Shown: positions 1 to 7,981 of the stretch, one piece after another | Layout of the letters: every line of letters begins with the position of its first letter | Numbering within the stretch: position 1 is the stretch's first letter | Source: an uncultured Clostridium sp. | Lineage (GTDB): Bacteria; Bacillota; Clostridia; TANB77; CAG-508 | Length of the DNA: 64,000 bases | Assembly (NCBI GenBank): GCA_900554175.1 | Contig: USGK01000002.1 | Location: 53,196 to 117,195 of the forward strand | Reading direction: 5' to 3' | Notes under the pieces: generated by a model | The model's input: the letters and a program-made list of their open reading frames with translations, nothing else | Database searches by the model: none | Told to the model about the DNA's origin: nothing | Program-made: the position numbers and the translations under genes

Positions 1-944
1 GCACCATTTACTAAATCTCCATTTGTATTTAATTTTTGTAATTCTAATTTACCAAATGTTTCAATTTCTAAAGAAAAATTTAATGTTACTGGATCATTGT
101 AACTCATACAATATAATTGATTTTGCACACCTGATGCAAATTCAAAATAAACCATTGTATCATTATCTTCTGTTCCATTTTTTATCATTCCCCACTCTCT
201 AAAGGTATTGTCTGAAATTCTGTAATTCTCTAAATTTGTATTTTCATCTACTGAAATAGTCATTGAATTACTACCATTTTGATGAACAAATCTAATTCCA
301 TCTTTTGTATTATCTATTGTTCCATATTCTGCAAGAACCCCATTAGAGTCGTCTATTGTTTTTGTTTCTCCTGCTTGAATTGTGATTGTATCTCCATTAA
401 AGCTAGGTCTTCTTTCAATACTTGCAATTTCGTTATTTATTCTATTTTTAAAATCTACATAACCTTGTTGCTCATCTGCATTAATAAATGTGGCATTACT
501 TTGTCCTAGTATTTCCCAAATATATTGTTGAGTAAATACATAGTCCCATTTTACCCATTTCATATCACTTGCTAAAATACCACCATCTACTGTATATCCT
601 CCATTATTTTTATACCATCCTAAATAAGCAACTTTACAAGCCTTTCTAATATTAGAATTAGTTGGAGTATAATAAACTCCATTATATGATGCTCCTGTCT
701 TAAAATCTATTCCATGCTCTGCACAGAATACCGTTCTTCTTTCTCCTGTATTTAAGTTGTTTAATCTTCTTATTAGTACACCTGTTGTTCCACCTGCATT
801 ATCTGTTGTTTTCATTCCAGAGGCATATTGACCTCCAGACCATGTTCCACTTCCAGATGCTGCAAAAACAGGTTGAATTACACTAAATAATATTAAAAAT
901 AGCATTATGACAGATACTATTTTATTAACTTTTTTTATTTTCAT
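1..944 (-). CDS. Thioester-domain surface adhesin, 3' end cut off by window
   Basis: This reading frame is open to the window edge and encodes 314 residues plus a partial codon. It starts at an ATG preceded by AGGAGGTAA. Residues 1-29 form a signal peptide. Cys74 lies in VFCAEHG and Gln139 in FTQQYIW; together they match the paired Cys and TQxxIW signatures of thioester domains in Gram-positive adhesins, where an internal Cys-Gln thioester bonds covalently to host ligands. From about residue 298 the sequence (GKLELQKLNTNGDLVNGA) looks like the start of a SpaA/Cna-B-type prealbumin-like repeat. Inference: a wall-anchored adhesin whose stalk and sorting signal lie beyond the edge. The family call is good; ligand and full length are unknown. 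Confidence 0.8.
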   Translation of the reverse strand, partial: MKIKKVNKIVSVIMLFLILFSVIQPVFAASGSGTWSGGQYASGMKTTDNAGGTTGVLIRRLNNLNTGERRTVFCAEHGIDFKTGASYNGVYYTPTNSNIRKACKVAYLGWYKNNGGYTVDGGILASDMKWVKWDYVFTQQYIWEILGQSNATFINADEQQGYVDFKNRINNEIASIERRPSFNGDTITIQAGETKTIDDSNGVLAEYGTIDNTKDGIRFVHQNGSNSMTISVDENTNLENYRISDNTFREWGMIKNGTEDNDTMVYFEFASGVQNQLYCMSYNDPVTLNFSLEIETFGKLELQKLNTNGDLVNG

Positions 945-967
945 ATAATTTTACCTCCTATTTTCAT

Positions 968-999
968 AAAAAAAGAACAAGTAATACTATACTTGCTCT
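968..999 (-). terminator. Intrinsic terminator after the secreted Cys-containing gene
   Basis: On the minus strand a nine-pair stem (GAGCAAGTA with TACTTGTTC, one G-U pair) is followed by seven T. It lies 20 bases after the stop of the 1020-1646 gene and just before the RBS of the adhesin gene, so it separates the two or acts as a partial read-through site. Confidence 0.75.
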
Positions 1000-1019
1000 A
1001 TCCAATTTTAATATTTTAT

Positions 1020-1646
1020 TTAATTATAATAAAAGTTTATTGTCCATTTTTCACATAATGGACATGACCAAGTTTCATATCCATAAGGGCAATTTTTTTG
1101 ATATGTTTCATCATCAATCTCAAATTTTTCCCATTTGTCACCCCAAGTTTTTATTATGCTTTGATAGTGATTTATAGCCTCTTGTTTTGAATTAAACCAT
1201 TTATTTGAATTACCAACACCAATGTAATGATTAGATTCACTACATTTTGGAATAACTGGTTCAGGTTCTTTTATAGATTCAGGCTTTGTTTCAACAACTT
1301 TAATTTCTTCCTTTGGTTGTGAAACTTGTATTGGTTCTTCTACTTTTTGAATTTTTTGAACTTCTTGTACCTTAGGTTGTTCAACTATTTTTTCTTCTTT
1401 TGGTGTAGAGACAATTGTTTTATTCTTTTCTACACCAGTTTGTTCTTCTAATACACTATTTTCATTAATTTTCTGTGTTTTATTTTCTTCAGGCATTATT
1501 ATTATATTTTCAGGAGTTTTATCCACTATTTCCACAATATTTTCTATATACTCATTTTTATTTTTTTCTTTATTGTTGCTATAAATATTTTCTCCCATAA
1601 AAGTTGTGAGCATTAATATTATAATTATTATTATTATTTTTTTCAT
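1020..1646 (-). CDS. Secreted protein with Pro/Lys/Glu-rich linker and Cys-containing C-terminal domain
   Basis: Function not recognised; 208 residues. The start chosen is the second in-frame ATG (MKKIIII), because AGGAG sits 9 bases before it and directly abuts the first ATG. Residues 1-20 form a strongly hydrophobic signal sequence or anchor. About residues 70-130 are a repetitive Pro/Val/Lys/Glu/Gln linker of the kind that spans a cell wall. The C-terminal 75 residues form a compact domain with Cys, His and aromatic residues, including CPYGYETWSCPLC near the end, which could bind metal or form disulfides. It lies upstream of the adhesin gene with a terminator between. I infer an exported envelope-associated protein, possibly cargo of the same accessory segment. 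Confidence 0.65.
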   Translation of the reverse strand: MKKIIIIIIILMLTTFMGENIYSNNKEKNKNEYIENIVEIVDKTPENIIIMPEENKTQKINENSVLEEQTGVEKNKTIVSTPKEEKIVEQPKVQEVQKIQKVEEPIQVSQPKEEIKVVETKPESIKEPEPVIPKCSESNHYIGVGNSNKWFNSKQEAINHYQSIIKTWGDKWEKFEIDDETYQKNCPYGYETWSCPLCEKWTINFYYN

Positions 1647-1668
1647 TATTACCATCTCCTTTAACTTA

Positions 1669-1697
1669 ATTATAGGAGCATATAAGTATTAAAACAA
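1669..1697 (-). promoter_or_regulatory. SigA-type promoter for the secreted Cys-containing gene
   Basis: On the minus strand TTGTTT (1692-1697) and TATAAT (1669-1674) are separated by 17 bases, and the RBS AGGAG follows at 1656-1660. The perfect -10 and ideal spacing support it; the -35 is weak. Confidence 0.55.
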
Positions 1698-1807
1698 ATG
1701 TGTAAATTATTATATATAATATTACTCTTTTAGTTTGTATATAGTATGTTATTTATAAGGGATTGTAAGGGAAAACTTTGTAATGTGGTCATACAAATGT
1801 CATACAT

Positions 1808-2758
1808 TTATCTTGCATCTCTTTCTTGTTTTAATCTTTCTCTCTTATTATGTTCTTGGACACACATAATTATAAAGTCTTCCACATTTCCTGTTTCTTT
1901 AATCTTTGTTGGTATATACCTATCAATTTTTTCATTATGTATTTTTATAAATTCCTTTTGATTAGGCTTTTCTTTATCAAGCAGTTCTTCTATTTTTTCT
2001 TCTGTAATAGTTCCTTCTTGTTGCATTTTTTTAAGAACTATCGCTTGACTTAAACTTGGAGATATATCATCATATTCAAGTTTGTTTAATACCACATATT
2101 GATTTTCATCAGATAAATAAGATAATTCTACTGCTGGTCTAAAAGCAATTCGTTTATTATCAACTTCTTCTAATAATTCAGGTATTAGTTTAGTAAGTCT
2201 TATATATCTTCTTATATTTTCTCTGCTTTCTCCAACTTCCTCTCCTAATATTTCTCTCGATGTCAACTTCTGCACCACTGGTGCCGAAGTTTCATTTTCT
2301 TCTAAATCAATATTCTTTCCTTGATGTTTCATAGCATCTAGCTTCATTTTATATGCAAATGCTTTCTCACTTGGCAGTATTTCTTCTCTTTGAATATTAC
2401 TATCTACCATTAAAATAGTAGCCTCATCATTAGATAAATCTTTTACAATACACCTTATTTGTTTTACTCCTGCAAGTTCACAAGCTCTTTTTCTCCTATG
2501 TCCTGAAATCATTTCATAAGTTCCGTTTTCTTTTGGTCTAACAATAACAGGAAGTATTACTCCATATTCTTTTACACTCTTGACCATTTCTTTCATTTTG
2601 TCATCATCATTAACTTTGAAAGGATGGTTTGGAAAATTAGAAATCTTACTTATATCGATTTCTTGCACTTTTTCTGAATTATTATAATCTCGTTCTTCTT
2701 GAGTAGTAAATAAATCATCTAACTTTGGAAGTTTCATTTCTTGTTTTTGTTCTTTCAT
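1808..2758 (-). CDS. parB: ParB/Spo0J-family partition protein, mobile-element type
   Basis: 316 residues; ATG preceded by AGGAGGT. The N-terminal half carries the ParB nuclease-like domain, with ISGHRRKRACELAG at about 85-98 and a segment rich in conserved acidic and Arg residues (MVDSNIQREE, about 116-125), followed by a helix-turn-helix region and a charged tail. ParB binds centromere-like sites and works with the ParA ATPase to segregate DNA. The phrases NHPFKVNDDDKM and MVDSNIQREE resemble, from memory, ParB proteins of Tn1549/CTn-type integrative elements more than chromosomal Spo0J. Its start overlaps the end of parA by 44 bases, so the two are cotranslated. No parS site could be identified by eye. 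Confidence 0.85.
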   Translation of the reverse strand: MKEQKQEMKLPKLDDLFTTQEERDYNNSEKVQEIDISKISNFPNHPFKVNDDDKMKEMVKSVKEYGVILPVIVRPKENGTYEMISGHRRKRACELAGVKQIRCIVKDLSNDEATILMVDSNIQREEILPSEKAFAYKMKLDAMKHQGKNIDLEENETSAPVVQKLTSREILGEEVGESRENIRRYIRLTKLIPELLEEVDNKRIAFRPAVELSYLSDENQYVVLNKLEYDDISPSLSQAIVLKKMQQEGTITEEKIEELLDKEKPNQKEFIKIHNEKIDRYIPTKIKETGNVEDFIIMCVQEHNKRERLKQERDAR

Positions 2759-3533
2759 TGTTTAATACCTCCTTTGCTAAATTTTTATAAGAATCAGCCA
2801 CAGGACTATTTTTATCAAACTCGAATATACTTTTACCTGTTGAACTTGATTTTGCCGTATTTATGGCTTTTGGGATTTCTGTATTATATATTTTGACATG
2901 TTGTCCATAATTTTCTTCTAATGTATCTCTTACTTGTTTCGACAAATTAGTCCTTTTATCGACAAGAGTAAGTAATACCCCTCCAATTTTAAGATTAGGA
3001 TTTATTTGTTTATGAACCTTTGAAACAGTTTGTAATAAATGTCCCATTCCTTTTGCAGCTAAATATTCTCCTTGAACAGGAATAATAATCTTATCACTAC
3101 AAGCTAGAGCATTTATCGTTATCATTCCAAGAGATGGCATACAATCAATCAAAATATAATCGTATTTATCTTTTACACTACTAATAGCATTCTTTAATGT
3201 AAATTCTCTACTCATTGCATTTACTAATGACATTTCTAATGCAGACAAATCTAAATTAGATGGAATTAAATCTATTTTCTCTTTATGATGAAGAATTGCA
3301 TCTTCAATTTTTATTTCTTTGTCTTGTATAGTATCAGTCATCAAAGTTCCAATGGTATTTTGCATTTCGTCTTGATTATAATATCCCATGCAAGTAGTTA
3401 AATCTCCCTGTGGATCAGCATCGATAAGTAAAACCTTTTTTCCTTCTTTTGCAAGAGCTACACCTAAAGAAAAAGTGGTAGTCGTTTTTCCAACTCCACC
3501 TTTTTGATTGGCTATTGCTATAATTTTACTCAT
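2715..3533 (-). CDS. parA: ParA/Soj-family partition ATPase, mobile-element type
   Basis: 272 residues. The start is placed at MSKIIAIANQKGG because AGGAGGACAAAG precedes that ATG; longer in-frame starts have no RBS. The deviant Walker A motif KGGVGKTT is at about residues 10-17 and the Walker B-like region DYILIDCMPSLG at about 120-131. The family polymerises or forms gradients on DNA with ATP to segregate replicons. The phrases SLVNAMSRE and YILIDCMPSLGM and the ending GKSIFEFD match my memory of ParA proteins in Tn1549-like conjugative elements. It overlaps the upstream 203-codon gene by 8 bases and parB by 44, forming a three-gene operon. Confidence 0.88.
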   Translation of the reverse strand: MSKIIAIANQKGGVGKTTTTFSLGVALAKEGKKVLLIDADPQGDLTTCMGYYNQDEMQNTIGTLMTDTIQDKEIKIEDAILHHKEKIDLIPSNLDLSALEMSLVNAMSREFTLKNAISSVKDKYDYILIDCMPSLGMITINALACSDKIIIPVQGEYLAAKGMGHLLQTVSKVHKQINPNLKIGGVLLTLVDKRTNLSKQVRDTLEENYGQHVKIYNTEIPKAINTAKSSSTGKSIFEFDKNSPVADSYKNLAKEVLNNERTKTRNETSKVR

Positions 3534-4137
3534 CTTTGTCCTCCTGTTCTTCACTTTCAGGAAGAGATACAAACATAAAATTATTATCAAATAATCCTCT
3601 ATAGTTTATATCTTCTTCAATACAATGTACATATTCGGATATAGCAAAGTCCAATGCTCTCAATATTTCATCACTATCTACATTAAATGAATTATTGTAT
3701 TTTAATGCTTTTATAATTCCATTTACAAAAACAAAATCTTCTACTTCAAATTCATACCATGACTCTAATGATACTAAATTATTTGAAAATAATTCAGAAC
3801 CTAATGCTCTTATTACTATCATCATTAAATCAACCATAGATGCAACATATCTGCCCTCTATCATTATAATTTCTTCTTCCTGTTTCTTTAATAATTTTTT
3901 TACATCAAGTTCTTTTTTGCTAGGTTTAGCATATTTATTCAATATTTTTTTAGTTCTTTTGAAATTTAATCTTGTTTCTTTCATTAAATCTCTTAAATCA
4001 AGAACTCTCCTAACTCTGTCATATAAAACTTGTTCAATGTTTTCGCATTCTTCTATTGCATATACTTCTCTTTGCTTTTTTAGAAAAGCCATTATTTCTT
4101 CTCTTGTGTCATATTTAATATTTTTTTCTTCTTCCAT
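3526..4137 (-). CDS. Hypothetical helical protein upstream of parA
   Basis: 203 residues, not recognised. The ATG follows AGAGAGG and a 4-base spacer. It is predicted mostly helical, with a basic Lys-rich segment at about 55-90 (FKRTKKILNKYAKPSKK) and an acidic C-terminus (LPESEEQEDKDE). There is no signal peptide; one moderately hydrophobic stretch (ASMVDLMMIVIRALG, about 97-111) is more likely a buried helix than a membrane span. Its stop overlaps the parA start by 8 bases, so it is the first gene of the par operon. It could be a partition accessory, a regulator or an unrelated element gene. It is the last gene before the probable segment boundary at about 4140-4160. Confidence 0.6.
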   Translation of the reverse strand: MEEEKNIKYDTREEIMAFLKKQREVYAIEECENIEQVLYDRVRRVLDLRDLMKETRLNFKRTKKILNKYAKPSKKELDVKKLLKKQEEEIIMIEGRYVASMVDLMMIVIRALGSELFSNNLVSLESWYEFEVEDFVFVNGIIKALKYNNSFNVDSDEILRALDFAISEYVHCIEEDINYRGLFDNNFMFVSLPESEEQEDKDE

Positions 4138-4162
4138 TTTTGCCTCTCTTTCTCGGAGGTAT

Positions 4163-4198
4163 AAAAAAAGAAGACAACTTATTTCTAAATTATCTTCT
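4163..4198 (-). terminator. Intrinsic terminator of the ruvB-queH unit
   Basis: Minus-strand stem AGAAGATAA with TTGTCTTCT (9 pairs including one wobble, 12-base loop) followed by seven T. It lies 25 bases after the queH stop and marks the junction between the core block and the par segment. Confidence 0.75.
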
Positions 4199-4222
4199 AT
4201 ATGTTAGATATTATTTCAATAA

Positions 4223-5266
4223 CTACATTTTCTTACTTAAATCTTTTGAATAATATATTAAATCAGTACAAATTAAATCTCCATCCCATATTTTTTCATC
4301 ATAATTATCTACAAAGAAATTTTTTATTGTCTTTTCATATTTATCAAACCCCTGCTTAACATAGAATGGAATATTGTTCTCTGTTGTTCCAACTAACATC
4401 TTTTTATATTTTTGTTTATAATTATCTGCTAAATATTTTAGCATTTTCTTTCCTAAACCTTGTCCTCTAAATTCTTTTTTAGTTGCTATATTTTTTAACT
4501 CTACTGTATCTTCATCTATTTTTGTGACTACTGCAATACATGCTACATCATCTTTATATGTTAATACAAATAATTCTCCATTTTTTAAATAATTATTTAT
4601 CATATCTTTACTTGGATCTGCTTCAAGTAATAAATCCATGTATTGTTCTTTGTTATCTTTTTCTTTTTTTATATTTATACTTCTTTTTACAGGAAGAAAT
4701 TCAAATCCATCTGGTAATTTAGGTTTGTTATTTGTGTGGGCTAAAAATATTTGTGCCTCTGAAAACACGCATCCACAATATTTCTGCATATATAATCCTA
4801 ATTGTATTGCCTTGTCATGTCCTTTCCAAAAACCTACTCTAAAATCCCTGTATAAGAATTCTATTCCATATTCTTTTGCTAATTTTTGGCCATATAATTT
4901 TATAAAATCATGTTTTTGATAAATACTATATAAAAGAGTTGTAGTAACAGCATCAAACCCATGGTCTCTCGCATATTCAAAACTCTTTTTTAATCTTATT
5001 TTATAACAATACTCTACACATCTTGTATTTAATGAACCTGCAACATTTTTACAAAATTCATCTAATCCATATTCATCTTCTATTATAGATTTTATATTAA
5101 CCTTATCTGCATATTCTTTTAAACAATTTCTTCTTGTTTCATATTCTTTATATGGATGAATATTTGGATTGTACCAAAATAAAGTAGGCTCTATTCCTTC
5201 TTTTCTTAAACTATCTATACAATACACACTACACGGAGCACAACATACATGCATTAATAACTTCAT
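4223..5266 (-). CDS. queH: Epoxyqueuosine reductase QueH fused to a GNAT acetyltransferase domain
   Basis: 347 residues from the ATG with upstream AAAGGA; the longer frame lacks an RBS. Residues 1-190 are QueH (DUF208): HVCCAPCS at 6-13 (Cys8, Cys9, Cys12) and KYCGCVFS at 162-169 (Cys164, Cys166), the Cys pairs expected for an iron-sulfur site. QueH reduces epoxyqueuosine to queuosine in tRNA. Residues about 205-340 are a GNAT N-acetyltransferase, with the acetyl-CoA loop RGQGLG at 267-272 and NNIPFY at 297-302. It lies 19 bases after ruvB in the same operon, and tgt, which acts earlier in the pathway, is 7.4 kb upstream. The GNAT substrate is unknown. QueH usually ends near 180-220 residues, so the fusion is the odd part. 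Confidence 0.88.
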   Translation of the reverse strand: MKLLMHVCCAPCSVYCIDSLRKEGIEPTLFWYNPNIHPYKEYETRRNCLKEYADKVNIKSIIEDEYGLDEFCKNVAGSLNTRCVEYCYKIRLKKSFEYARDHGFDAVTTTLLYSIYQKHDFIKLYGQKLAKEYGIEFLYRDFRVGFWKGHDKAIQLGLYMQKYCGCVFSEAQIFLAHTNNKPKLPDGFEFLPVKRSINIKKEKDNKEQYMDLLLEADPSKDMINNYLKNGELFVLTYKDDVACIAVVTKIDEDTVELKNIATKKEFRGQGLGKKMLKYLADNYKQKYKKMLVGTTENNIPFYVKQGFDKYEKTIKNFFVDNYDEKIWDGDLICTDLIYYSKDLSKKM

Positions 5267-5285
5267 TTTAAAAATCCTTTCATTA

Positions 5286-6299
5286 TTAGAATAAATTTGT
5301 CTGATACCCAAATCCCATATGCTTATAAGCCGGAGGTAAAACTTGTCTACCTCTTGGTGTCCTTGCTACAAATCCTATTTGCATTAAATATGGTTCATAT
5401 ACGTCTTCTATTGTATCTATTTCTTCTCCCATTGATGCTGCTAATGCCTCTATTCCAACTGGTCTACCATTATATTGAACAATCATCATTTCTAACATTT
5501 TTCTGTCTACTTCATCTAATCCTAATTCATCTATTTCTAGTTTGTTTAAAGCGTGTTTTGCAATTTTTAATGTAATGCTACCATCTCCTAATACCAAAGC
5601 ATAGTCACGCACTCTTTTTAGTAATCTATTTGCTATTCTTGGTGTTCCTCTAGATCTTCTTGCAATTTCAATTGCCGCTTCTTTTTCTATTTTTATTTTT
5701 AGAATTTTACTTGACCTTTCAACTATGGTCGTTAAATCTTCAACCGTATAAAGTTCTAATCTATGTACTATGCCGAATCTATCTCTTAATGGAGTTGTAA
5801 GTGAACCCGCTTTCGTTGTTGCTCCAATTAATGTAAATTTTGGTAAATCAATTCTTATAGATCTTGCCTCAGGTCCTTTTCCCAATGTAATATCTAATGA
5901 AAAGTCTTCTAATGCAGGGTATAAAATTTCTTCAACATTTTTACTTAATCTATGAATTTCATCGATAAATAAGACGTCAAACTCTTTAAGACTAGTTAAA
6001 ATTCCAGCTAAATCTCCTGGTTTTTCTATAGCCGGTCCTGATGTTATCTTTATATTTGAATGCATTTCATTTGCTATAATACATGATATAGTTGTTTTAC
6101 CTAATCCAGGTGGTCCATAAAAAAGGCAATGATCTAATGGTTCATTTCTTTTTTGAGCTGATTTTATATAAATATCCATATTCTCTTTTACTTTGTTTTG
6201 TCCTATATATTCTTTTAAAGTCTGAGGTCTTAATGATTTTTCTAAATTTTCTTCCTCAATGTCCTCAAGTTCTGGATTTGTAATTTTTTCTTCGTCCAA
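5286..6299 (-). CDS. ruvB: Holliday junction branch-migration ATPase RuvB
   Basis: 337 residues, the usual length. The start codon is TTG, preceded by AAAGGAG. Walker [10 protein letters not shown] is at 62-70, Walker [10 protein letters not shown] at about 114-122, sensor region [17 protein letters not shown] follows, and a winged-helix C-terminus ends in [17 protein letters not shown]. RuvB forms hexameric rings that drive branch migration with RuvA during recombination repair. ruvA lies 7.5 kb upstream on the same strand rather than next to it, and no ruvC is in the window. It is followed by queH after 19 bases. Identification is secure. Confidence 0.97.
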   Translation of the reverse strand: MDEEKITNPELEDIEEENLEKSLRPQTLKEYIGQNKVKENMDIYIKSAQKRNEPLDHCLFYGPPGLGKTTISCIIANEMHSNIKITSGPAIEKPGDLAGILTSLKEFDVLFIDEIHRLSKNVEEILYPALEDFSLDITLGKGPEARSIRIDLPKFTLIGATTKAGSLTTPLRDRFGIVHRLELYTVEDLTTIVERSSKILKIKIEKEAAIEIARRSRGTPRIANRLLKRVRDYALVLGDGSITLKIAKHALNKLEIDELGLDEVDRKMLEMMIVQYNGRPVGIEALAASMGEEIDTIEDVYEPYLMQIGFVARTPRGRQVLPPAYKHMGFGYQTNLF

Positions 6300-6357
6300 C
6301 TTTTTTCTCCTTTCGAAAAATTTGTTTGATATTACTTCAGATTAAAATTTTTAGATT

Positions 6358-7290
6358 TTATAATTGATCAAATGAATCAATTAGCTCTTCAAAATATTGT
6401 GGTAATTTTGCTTCTATATGCATCTGTTTTCCGGTTATTGGATGCTTAAAATCCAGCATCCATGCATGTAGACATTGTCCGTGTATACCAAATTCATTTT
6501 TACCATTTGAATACACTTCATCACCAACTATTGGAAATCCTATATGAGATAAATGTACTCTTATTTGATGAGTTCTTCCTGTTTCTATATTAATTTTTAA
6601 CAATGTATATTTGTTTTTTAATTTTGATTTTTCTATTCTCTTAATTACTTTAAAATGTGTTATTGCATTTTTTCCTTTTGAATCAACTGCCATTTTTTTT
6701 CTATCTTTTGTACTTCGTGCAATCGGCATATTTATTGTAGCTTCATCTTCTTTTATAATTCCTCTAACTAATGCAATATAAGTTTTCTTTACCTCATGTC
6801 TTTTTATCTGTTCACTTAATATAACATGTGCTTTATCATTTTTTGCAACAATAATTGCACCTGACGTATCTTTATCTAATCTGTGAACTATTCCTGGCCT
6901 TATTTCTCCTCCTATTCCAGAAAGCGAATCTTTACATTTAGCCATTACTGCATTAACCAAAGTACCTTCATAAATTCCATTTGCAGGATGTACAACCATG
7001 CCTTTTGGTTTGTTAATTATTATAATATCATCATCTTCATAAATTACATCCAAAGGTATATCTTGTGGTAATATATCCGACTTTATAGGTTTTTCTTCTA
7101 TAATTTCAATCTTATCATTTTCTAAAACTTTATATGAAGCTTTTATTGTTTTTCCATTTACAGTAATTTTTTTTTCATCAATTAATCTTTGAACTTTATT
7201 CCTTGTGTAATCTCCTTCAAATTTAGGGATATATGCATCTATTCTTGTCTTAGAATTCTCTTTATTTACTATTATAGTCTTTTTCTTCAT
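6358..7290 (-). CDS. rluD: RluD-family 23S rRNA pseudouridine synthase
   Basis: 310 residues from MKKKTIIVN; the longer frame runs back into the upstream gene without an RBS. An S4 RNA-binding domain is at about 14-65 (NKVQRLIDEKKITVNGK). The catalytic motif HRLDKDTSG is at 136-144, with Asp139 as nucleophile, and the later GRTHQIRVHLSHIG motif is present. The family isomerises uridines in 23S rRNA, including helix 69. Its start lies one base after the stop of the LspA-like gene, so translation is coupled; lspA-rluD is a common Firmicute pair. Confidence 0.93.
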   Translation of the reverse strand: MKKKTIIVNKENSKTRIDAYIPKFEGDYTRNKVQRLIDEKKITVNGKTIKASYKVLENDKIEIIEEKPIKSDILPQDIPLDVIYEDDDIIIINKPKGMVVHPANGIYEGTLVNAVMAKCKDSLSGIGGEIRPGIVHRLDKDTSGAIIVAKNDKAHVILSEQIKRHEVKKTYIALVRGIIKEDEATINMPIARSTKDRKKMAVDSKGKNAITHFKVIKRIEKSKLKNKYTLLKINIETGRTHQIRVHLSHIGFPIVGDEVYSNGKNEFGIHGQCLHAWMLDFKHPITGKQMHIEAKLPQYFEELIDSFDQL

Positions 7291-7291
7291 T

Positions 7292-7768
7292 TTACTTAAA
7301 ATTTTTCCTTTCATCTACATTTTTTTCAATTTCTTTTATTCTTTTCTTTTTTTCAGTAATGATGTCAGCTGTATCAATTGTTAATATAATTGCCATTCCT
7401 AACCAAGCAATAAATATATATATATATGATAAATTTATATTTGTAAAATTTTTTATTTCTATAAAATTTCTTATATAATGAAAAATAATTCTATCTATTA
7501 AGTTTCCAATACCTCCTGCAACCGCAAAGCTAAGTATATATCTACTTGAATTTTTTATAAACCTATTTTTATTTAGAATATATCTAAATATTATAAAAAT
7601 AATAATACAAGAAATAAAAATATGTTTAATATTTTCAGTTGTGTTCACATTAAATTCTTGAAAATCAGTGTATATAATTTCTTTTGTAATTTGATCTATT
7701 AAAATTAAAATAAAAATCAATATAAATACTCTCTTGTATATTTTATTTAATTTTTTCTTCTCTTCCAT
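7292..7768 (-). CDS. LspA-like membrane protein lacking both catalytic aspartates
   Basis: 158 residues from MEEKKKLNK, with AAAGG and an 8-base spacer. It has four hydrophobic segments (about 14-26, 48-64, 77-90, 113-131), the signal peptidase II layout, and keeps the family landmarks IDQITK (24-29) and GGIGNLIDR (85-93). Known LspA enzymes use two aspartates, in VVDxI and FNxAD; here the matching sites read IRNFIEI (Asn101) and INLSY (Tyr115), so both are gone. The NxGxAF motif is also absent. Its place next to rluD is that of lspA. Inference: a diverged, probably non-peptidase member. A misalignment using Asp134 in TADII is possible, but that residue sits after the last span. Confidence 0.7.
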   Translation of the reverse strand: MEEKKKLNKIYKRVFILIFILILIDQITKEIIYTDFQEFNVNTTENIKHIFISCIIIFIIFRYILNKNRFIKNSSRYILSFAVAGGIGNLIDRIIFHYIRNFIEIKNFTNINLSYIYIFIAWLGMAIILTIDTADIITEKKKRIKEIEKNVDERKNFK

Positions 7769-7919
7769 AATCAGGTCCTTTCTCAAGTTAACTCATTACA
7801 AAATTTTAAATTTTTTCAAAATGTAATCTTATAAATAATTTACTAATACAATTATTCTAATAGGAAGCCTTTACTTTTACATAAAAAAGTATATCACACA
7901 ATTCAATAAAAAGCTACAC

Positions 7920-7948
7920 TTTACAACATATAATTTTTGTGATATAAT
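7920..7948 (+). promoter_or_regulatory. SigA promoter of the DUF4364 gene
   Basis: TTTACA (7920-7925) and TATAAT (7943-7948) are 17 bases apart, 33 bases before the start codon at 7982. This is the only promoter that can serve this isolated plus-strand gene. Confidence 0.8.
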
Positions 7949-7981
7949 GCTTTTGAAATTTAATGTAAGGAAGTGGCTAAG

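Noticed and set aside
279..509. 76-codon plus-strand ORF inside the adhesin gene
   Set aside because: Antisense shadow of a clearly coding, signal-peptide-bearing frame; Cys/Phe-rich product and no RBS.
3695..4207. 170-codon plus-strand ORF opposite the first par gene
   Set aside because: Ser/Phe/Leu-rich reverse-strand shadow without RBS; the minus-strand frame is coupled to parA.
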